From: an uncultured Collinsella sp.
GTDB lineage: Bacteria > Actinomycetota > Coriobacteriia > Coriobacteriales > Coriobacteriaceae
Assembly (NCBI GenBank): GCA_902478945.1
Contig: CABSMX010000080.1
Span: 1-9,858 of the forward strand
Direction of reading: 5' to 3'
Length of the DNA stretch: 9,858 nucleotides
Below, piece by piece: positions 6,266 through 9,858 of the stretch; within the stretch, counting starts at the first letter, position 1; every line of letters starts with the position of its first letter. The notes under the pieces are model-generated. The model saw nothing but the letters and a program-made list of their open reading frames with translations. It searched no databases and was not told the DNA's origin. A program made the position numbers and the translations under genes.

Positions 6266-6299
6266 GCGGGGCTCCTTTTGCGCTTACGCGCAGGCTGGC

Positions 6300-8396
6300 T
6301 TACTTTTTGCGGGCAAGCTCACCGATGTTGGCGATGCCGGAGAAAACGGCCTCGAAGCGGTTGAGCAGCTTAAGGCGATTATCGCGAAGCTGCTCGTCCT
6401 TGTCCATGACCATAACCTCGTCGAAGAAGCGGTCGATGGGGGCACGCAGGGCGGCAAGGGCGGCAAATGCGGCCGGGTAATCCTCAGCAGCAAGGGCGTC
6501 ATCGACAGCGGCCTGAGCAGCCTCGGAGGCGTCGGCGAGCGCGAGCTCGACCTCGCCCATCAGGCTGCGGTCGTACTCCGCACCCAGCTCGGGCTTGGAG
6601 ATGTGCGCAGCGCGGGCATAGGCGGTAGCCAGGTTGTCGAAGGTCTCGGCATCGTTCTTGCGAGCCTCGTCGAGCGCGGCGCAGCGGGCGAAGAAGACGG
6701 ACGGAGCGATGATGTGCACCGCGGAAACGGCGGCGACGGTGTCGGCAGGAATCTTCTCGTCGCGGGCCATGCTCACCAGGCGGCCATGGAAGAAGTCACG
6801 GACCTGTTGGGCGACCTCGGCGGAGTCGAACTCAATGCCTTGCTCGCTATAGAGCTCAAGGGCAAAGTCAATCAGCGACGTGGGGTCAATCGGCAGACGA
6901 TCGCGCAGGATGTTGATGATGCCGATAGCGGCACGACGCAGCGCATACGGGTCGGACGAGCCGGTCGGGGGCTCGCCGATGGCAAAAATACCGGCAATGG
7001 TATCGAGCTTGTCGGCACAGGCCACGATGCAGCCAGCGGTGCCCTCGGGCAGCTCATCGCCGGCGAAGCGGGGACGATAATGATCGCGAATGGCGTGGGC
7101 GACCTCGTCGTTCTCCCCCATCGCGATAGCGTAGTAACCGCCCATCACGCCCTGCTGGCTCGTGAACTCGACGACGGCGTTGGATACCAGGTCTGCCTTG
7201 CACAGGTGCGCAGCGCGAGCAGCGTCTGCAGCAAGGTGGGCGCCCAGATGGGCCTCACGGGCGATGGCGAGCGCGAGCTGCTCAATACGCTCGGACTTGG
7301 CGAGCACGCTACCGAGCTTCTCCTGGAAGGCAACCTTGGCCAGACGCTCACGGAACTCATCGAGGGAGATCTTCAGGTCCTCCTCGTAGAAGAACTTTGC
7401 GTCGTCCAGACGGGCGCGCACGACGCGCTCGTTGCCGTCGATCACGCGCTCGGCATTCTCGGGTTTGCTGTTGGAAACGACCACGAACTCACGCGTGAGC
7501 CTGCCCTCGCCGTCATATATCGGGAAGTAGCGCTGGTTGGTGAGCATAGACTCGCAGATGATCTCGTGCGGGACCTTGAGGAACTCCTCGTCGAAGGTAC
7601 CGACGAGCACCGTCGGCCACTCGCAAAGGTTGATGACCTCCTCAAAGACCTTCTTAGGCGTGTCGACATGGCAGCCGGGGCGAGCGGCCTCGACCTCGGC
7701 GATACCGGCAAGGATGGCCTCACGACGACGCTCGGCAGAGAGCACGCCGGCGTCCTCGAGCACCTGCTCGTAGACGGCGGGGCTGGCGACCACATGGTCA
7801 CCGGGGCCCAGAACGCGATGTCCGCGCGTGGTGTTGCCACTCGTCACATCGGCAAAGGACACGGGCACGACATCCTCGCCCAAAAGGCAGCAGATCCAAC
7901 GGACCGGACGAACAAACGTAGCGTGCTCGTGGCCCCAGCGCTGGCTGCGGTAGTTGGGCCACTGCAGGCCGGCGATGGTCTTCTCGCACAGAGCCGTCAG
8001 GATCGGGGCGGCCGGTGCGGAGGGAATGTTCTTCTCGGCGAACACGTACTCGCGGCCGTCGGTGTCCTCGCGACGGACCAGGTCCTCGGCAGCCACACCG
8101 CACTTGCGGGCAAAGCCCTGGGCGGCCTTGGTGGCGTTACCGTCGGCATCAAAGGCAATGTTTGCCGCGGGGCCGCGCTTGACCTCATGGACCTCATCGG
8201 TCGCAGTGGCGACGTTGGCCACGAGCGCAGCCAGTCGACGCGGGCTCGAGATCACGCGGACCTCGCCATGGGCCAGACCGGCCTCGTCGAGACCCTTGGC
8301 GATCATGGTGCCGAGCTGCTTGACGGCATTGTTCAGCGGTGCGGAGGGCATTTCCTCCGTACCGATTTCAAACAGGAAATCCTTAGCGTCTGCCAT
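6300..8396 (-). CDS. glyS: Glycyl-tRNA synthetase beta subunit
   Basis: A 698-residue beta subunit of the alpha2beta2 glycyl-tRNA synthetase, close to the 689 residues of the E. coli protein. The beta subunit provides tRNA recognition, including the anticodon-binding region. Signature stretches are FLFEIGTEEMPSAPL (7-21), RVISSPRRLAALV (47-59), WGHEHATFVRPVRWI (154-168), ESMLTNQRYFPIYD (282-295), RLDDAKFFYEEDL (329-341), FQEKLGSVLAKSERI (357-371), GSSDPYALRRAAIGI (479-493) and the C-terminal RFFDEVMVMDKDEQLRDNRL (656-675). The ATG at 8396 is 3 bp after the glyQ stop, and AGGTGG (8405-8410) inside the end of glyQ serves as ribosome binding site. It is in the same reading frame as glyQ. It is intact and full length. 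Confidence 0.98.
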   Translation of the reverse strand: MADAKDFLFEIGTEEMPSAPLNNAVKQLGTMIAKGLDEAGLAHGEVRVISSPRRLAALVANVATATDEVHEVKRGPAANIAFDADGNATKAAQGFARKCGVAAEDLVRREDTDGREYVFAEKNIPSAPAAPILTALCEKTIAGLQWPNYRSQRWGHEHATFVRPVRWICCLLGEDVVPVSFADVTSGNTTRGHRVLGPGDHVVASPAVYEQVLEDAGVLSAERRREAILAGIAEVEAARPGCHVDTPKKVFEEVINLCEWPTVLVGTFDEEFLKVPHEIICESMLTNQRYFPIYDGEGRLTREFVVVSNSKPENAERVIDGNERVVRARLDDAKFFYEEDLKISLDEFRERLAKVAFQEKLGSVLAKSERIEQLALAIAREAHLGAHLAADAARAAHLCKADLVSNAVVEFTSQQGVMGGYYAIAMGENDEVAHAIRDHYRPRFAGDELPEGTAGCIVACADKLDTIAGIFAIGEPPTGSSDPYALRRAAIGIINILRDRLPIDPTSLIDFALELYSEQGIEFDSAEVAQQVRDFFHGRLVSMARDEKIPADTVAAVSAVHIIAPSVFFARCAALDEARKNDAETFDNLATAYARAAHISKPELGAEYDRSLMGEVELALADASEAAQAAVDDALAAEDYPAAFAALAALRAPIDRFFDEVMVMDKDEQLRDNRLKLLNRFEAVFSGIANIGELARKK

Positions 8397-8399
8397 GGC

Positions 8400-9311
8400 T
8401 TACGCCACCTCGCCTTCCTGATCGGCATTCTCGTTGACTCCGGCGACCTCGGCCATATAGGCCTCGCAGCACGCCTTGGCGACGGCGCGGACGCGCAAGA
8501 TGTAGTTGGCACGCTCGACCGCAGACAGTGCGCCGCGGGCATCGAGCAGGTTGAAAGCATGGCTGCACTTCATGACGCAGTCGTAAGCGGGCAGCGGCAG
8601 CTTGCGCTCAAGGCAGGAGTGGCACTCGGCCTCGTAGTCGTCAAACTTCTGACGCATCATCTCGACGTTGGCGACCTCAAAGTTGTAGGCACTAAACTCG
8701 CGCTCGTTCTCCAGGAACACGTCGCCATAAGTCATCGGCGTGCCGTCGGGCAGATAGCTCCACACCAGGTCATAGACGGAGTTGACGCCCTGGGCGTACA
8801 TGGCGATACGCTCCAGGCCATAGGTGATCTCGACGGGCACGGGGTCGACCTCGATGCCGCCCACCTGCTGGAAGTACGTGAACTGCGTAACCTCCATGCC
8901 GTTGAGCCAGACCTCCCAGCCAAGGCCCCAGGCGCCCAGGGTCGGGCTCTCCCAGTCGTCCTCGACAAAACGGACGTCATGGTCGTTGGGGTCCAGGCCA
9001 ATGGCAGCAAGAGACCCCAGGTAAAGCTCCTGGGCGTTGACCGGCGACGGCTTGATGAGCACCTGGAACTGATAGTAGTGCTGCATGCGGTTGGGGTTCT
9101 CGCCGTAGCGGCCGTCGGCGGGACGGCGGCAAGGCTGAGCGTAGCAGGTGCGCCACTCGGCGGGACCGAGCGAGCGCAGCGTGGTCGCGGTGTGGAAGGT
9201 ACCGGCACCGACCTCGGAGTCATAGGGCTGCATAATGACGCAGCCCTGCTCGCCCCAGTACTGCTGGAGGCGCAGGATGATGTCTTGGAAGGAAAGCGAT
9301 GAAGCGTTCAT
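8400..9311 (-). CDS. glyQ: Glycyl-tRNA synthetase alpha subunit
   Basis: A 303-residue alpha subunit, the same length as in E. coli; it carries the class II catalytic site that activates glycine. The nearly invariant family blocks are all present: YWGEQGCVIMQPYDSEVGAG (18-37), TFHTATTLRSLGP (38-50), QPCRRPADGRYGENPNRMQ (59-77), RFVEDDWESPTLGAWGLGWE (114-133) and WLNGMEVTQFTYFQQVGG (135-152), then VPVEITYGLERIAMY (158-172). The start is ATG at 9311, preceded by AGAGG very close by and GAGGGG about 11 nt upstream, so the ribosome binding site is less clean than its neighbours'. The 59-bp gap to lepB contains a TATAGT box (9358-9363, minus strand) without a good -35, so it may be transcribed from a weak local promoter or from further upstream. 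There is no room for a T-box leader. Confidence 0.98.
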   Translation of the reverse strand: MNASSLSFQDIILRLQQYWGEQGCVIMQPYDSEVGAGTFHTATTLRSLGPAEWRTCYAQPCRRPADGRYGENPNRMQHYYQFQVLIKPSPVNAQELYLGSLAAIGLDPNDHDVRFVEDDWESPTLGAWGLGWEVWLNGMEVTQFTYFQQVGGIEVDPVPVEITYGLERIAMYAQGVNSVYDLVWSYLPDGTPMTYGDVFLENEREFSAYNFEVANVEMMRQKFDDYEAECHSCLERKLPLPAYDCVMKCSHAFNLLDARGALSAVERANYILRVRAVAKACCEAYMAEVAGVNENADQEGEVA

Positions 9312-9370
9312 GCCTCTAATATCCCCTCGTCGAAACGATTACACGGTTAGGTACTGTACTATAGCGGTTT

Positions 9371-9858
9371 TTAGTCGATAGCGCCGATGCGGTTGAGCGG
9401 CCAGTAGCGCACAAGCGCCACGGCGATCAAATCAGAGCGATCGACGGGACCAAAGTAGCGTGAGTCGGCAGAGTTTTCGCGGTTGTCGCCCATCACCCAC
9501 ACGCACCCGTCGGGAACGGTGTAGGGATAGCTTACCTGAGCGCCGGGAGCCTGGACCGAAAGCGGCCAGCTCATGCCGGTCGTGTAGTCCTCGTCGAGCG
9601 CCTGGCCGTCAACGACCACCTTGCCGTCCTGAAGGTCGACCGTCTGGCCGGCCGTGGCAATAACACGCTTGACGAGAACATCGTGCTCGGAGGTGCCATC
9701 GGGGTTGTGGAACACCACGATATCGCCTTGGCTGACAGGCTGGCCGAGCTCAAGGCTCACCTTTTGCGCCAGGATCTGGTCGCCGATCTCGATCGTGGAC
9801 TCCATGGAGCCGGTGGGCACCACAAAGGGTTCGACCACAAACGAGCGAATCAGGAAGG
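9371..9858 (-). CDS. lepB: Signal peptidase I (3' part)
   Basis: The frame is open to the right edge, so the N-terminal membrane anchor lies outside the window; about 162 residues are visible, starting FLIRSFVVEPF. This is the catalytic domain of type I signal peptidase, which removes signal peptides from exported proteins at the outer face of the membrane. Box B is PTGSMEST, with the catalytic serine codon at 9808-9806. Box D is VLVKRVIATAGQTV, with the catalytic lysine codon at 9670-9668. Box E is GDNRENSADSRYFGPV. All are intact. The C-terminus ends ALVRYWPLNRIGAID. A GTG at 9838 is merely internal and not a start. It is followed by glyQ after 59 bp with no terminator visible between. Confidence 0.95.
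   Translation of the reverse strand, partial: FLIRSFVVEPFVVPTGSMESTIEIGDQILAQKVSLELGQPVSQGDIVVFHNPDGTSEHDVLVKRVIATAGQTVDLQDGKVVVDGQALDEDYTTGMSWPLSVQAPGAQVSYPYTVPDGCVWVMGDNRENSADSRYFGPVDRSDLIAVALVRYWPLNRIGAID

Noticed and set aside
6048..9302. A 1084-codon plus-strand open frame opposite glyQ and glyS
   Set aside because: It lies codon-on-codon opposite glyS and glyQ, which share a frame. Stops there require TTA, CTA or TCA in the sense genes, which are rare in GC-rich genomes. The sense proteins match known families; the antisense translation resembles none.
9358..9363. TATAGT as a confident glyQ promoter
   Set aside because: A good -10 match on the minus strand, but no -35 at 16-18 bp and no extended -10; mentioned under glyQ only as a possibility.
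9312..9370. T-box riboswitch upstream of glyQS, as found in Firmicutes
   Set aside because: The gap is only 59 bp, too short for a T-box, and no specifier or antiterminator-like structure is visible.

Overview
The window is about 9.9 kb of dense, high-GC bacterial chromosome. Every gene I can support lies on the minus strand. Read in the direction of transcription (right to left) the order is lepB (3' part), glyQ, glyS, a pyruvate-phosphate-dikinase regulatory protein (pdrP), ppdK, rplS, rnhB, a yraN-family gene, and the first 78 codons of a comM/yifB-family gene. The rplS-rnhB-yraN-comM run is common in Actinobacteria. An alpha2beta2-type GlyQ/GlyS next to PPDK and its regulator is more typical of Firmicutes and of the Coriobacteriia. 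The combination, with strong AAGGAG ribosome binding sites, suggests an anaerobic gut actinobacterium such as Collinsella or a relative. That assignment is inference from gene content and order, not from a database search.

Layout. Positions 9858-9371 hold the catalytic domain of signal peptidase I. A 59-bp gap leads to glyQ and glyS, which are 3 bp apart and in the same reading frame, and pdrP follows glyS after 34 bp; glyQ-glyS-pdrP looks like one operon. A 298-bp gap, much richer in AT than its surroundings on the pdrP side, separates pdrP from ppdK. It holds an array of GGTAAA motifs, an 11-bp-phased TGC motif series and a possible 27-codon plus-strand ORF. ppdK starts with GTG and ends before a strong hairpin. 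rplS has a recognisable promoter, a leader with two mutually exclusive hairpins, and a very strong terminator at its end. rnhB begins only 29 bp past that terminator. A GC-rich hairpin lies between rnhB and yraN, and yraN overlaps comM by one base (TGATG).

Functionally the window combines protein synthesis (GlyRS, L19), secretion (LepB), central metabolism at the pyruvate/PEP node with its own reversible kinase (PPDK and PDRP), and DNA housekeeping or uptake (RNase HII, YraN, ComM). Nearly all of it is well-known core biology. I found no defence system, mobile element, CRISPR array, tRNA or rRNA. The less explained parts are the ppdK upstream region, the rplS leader, and an open frame behind the rnhB stop codon.
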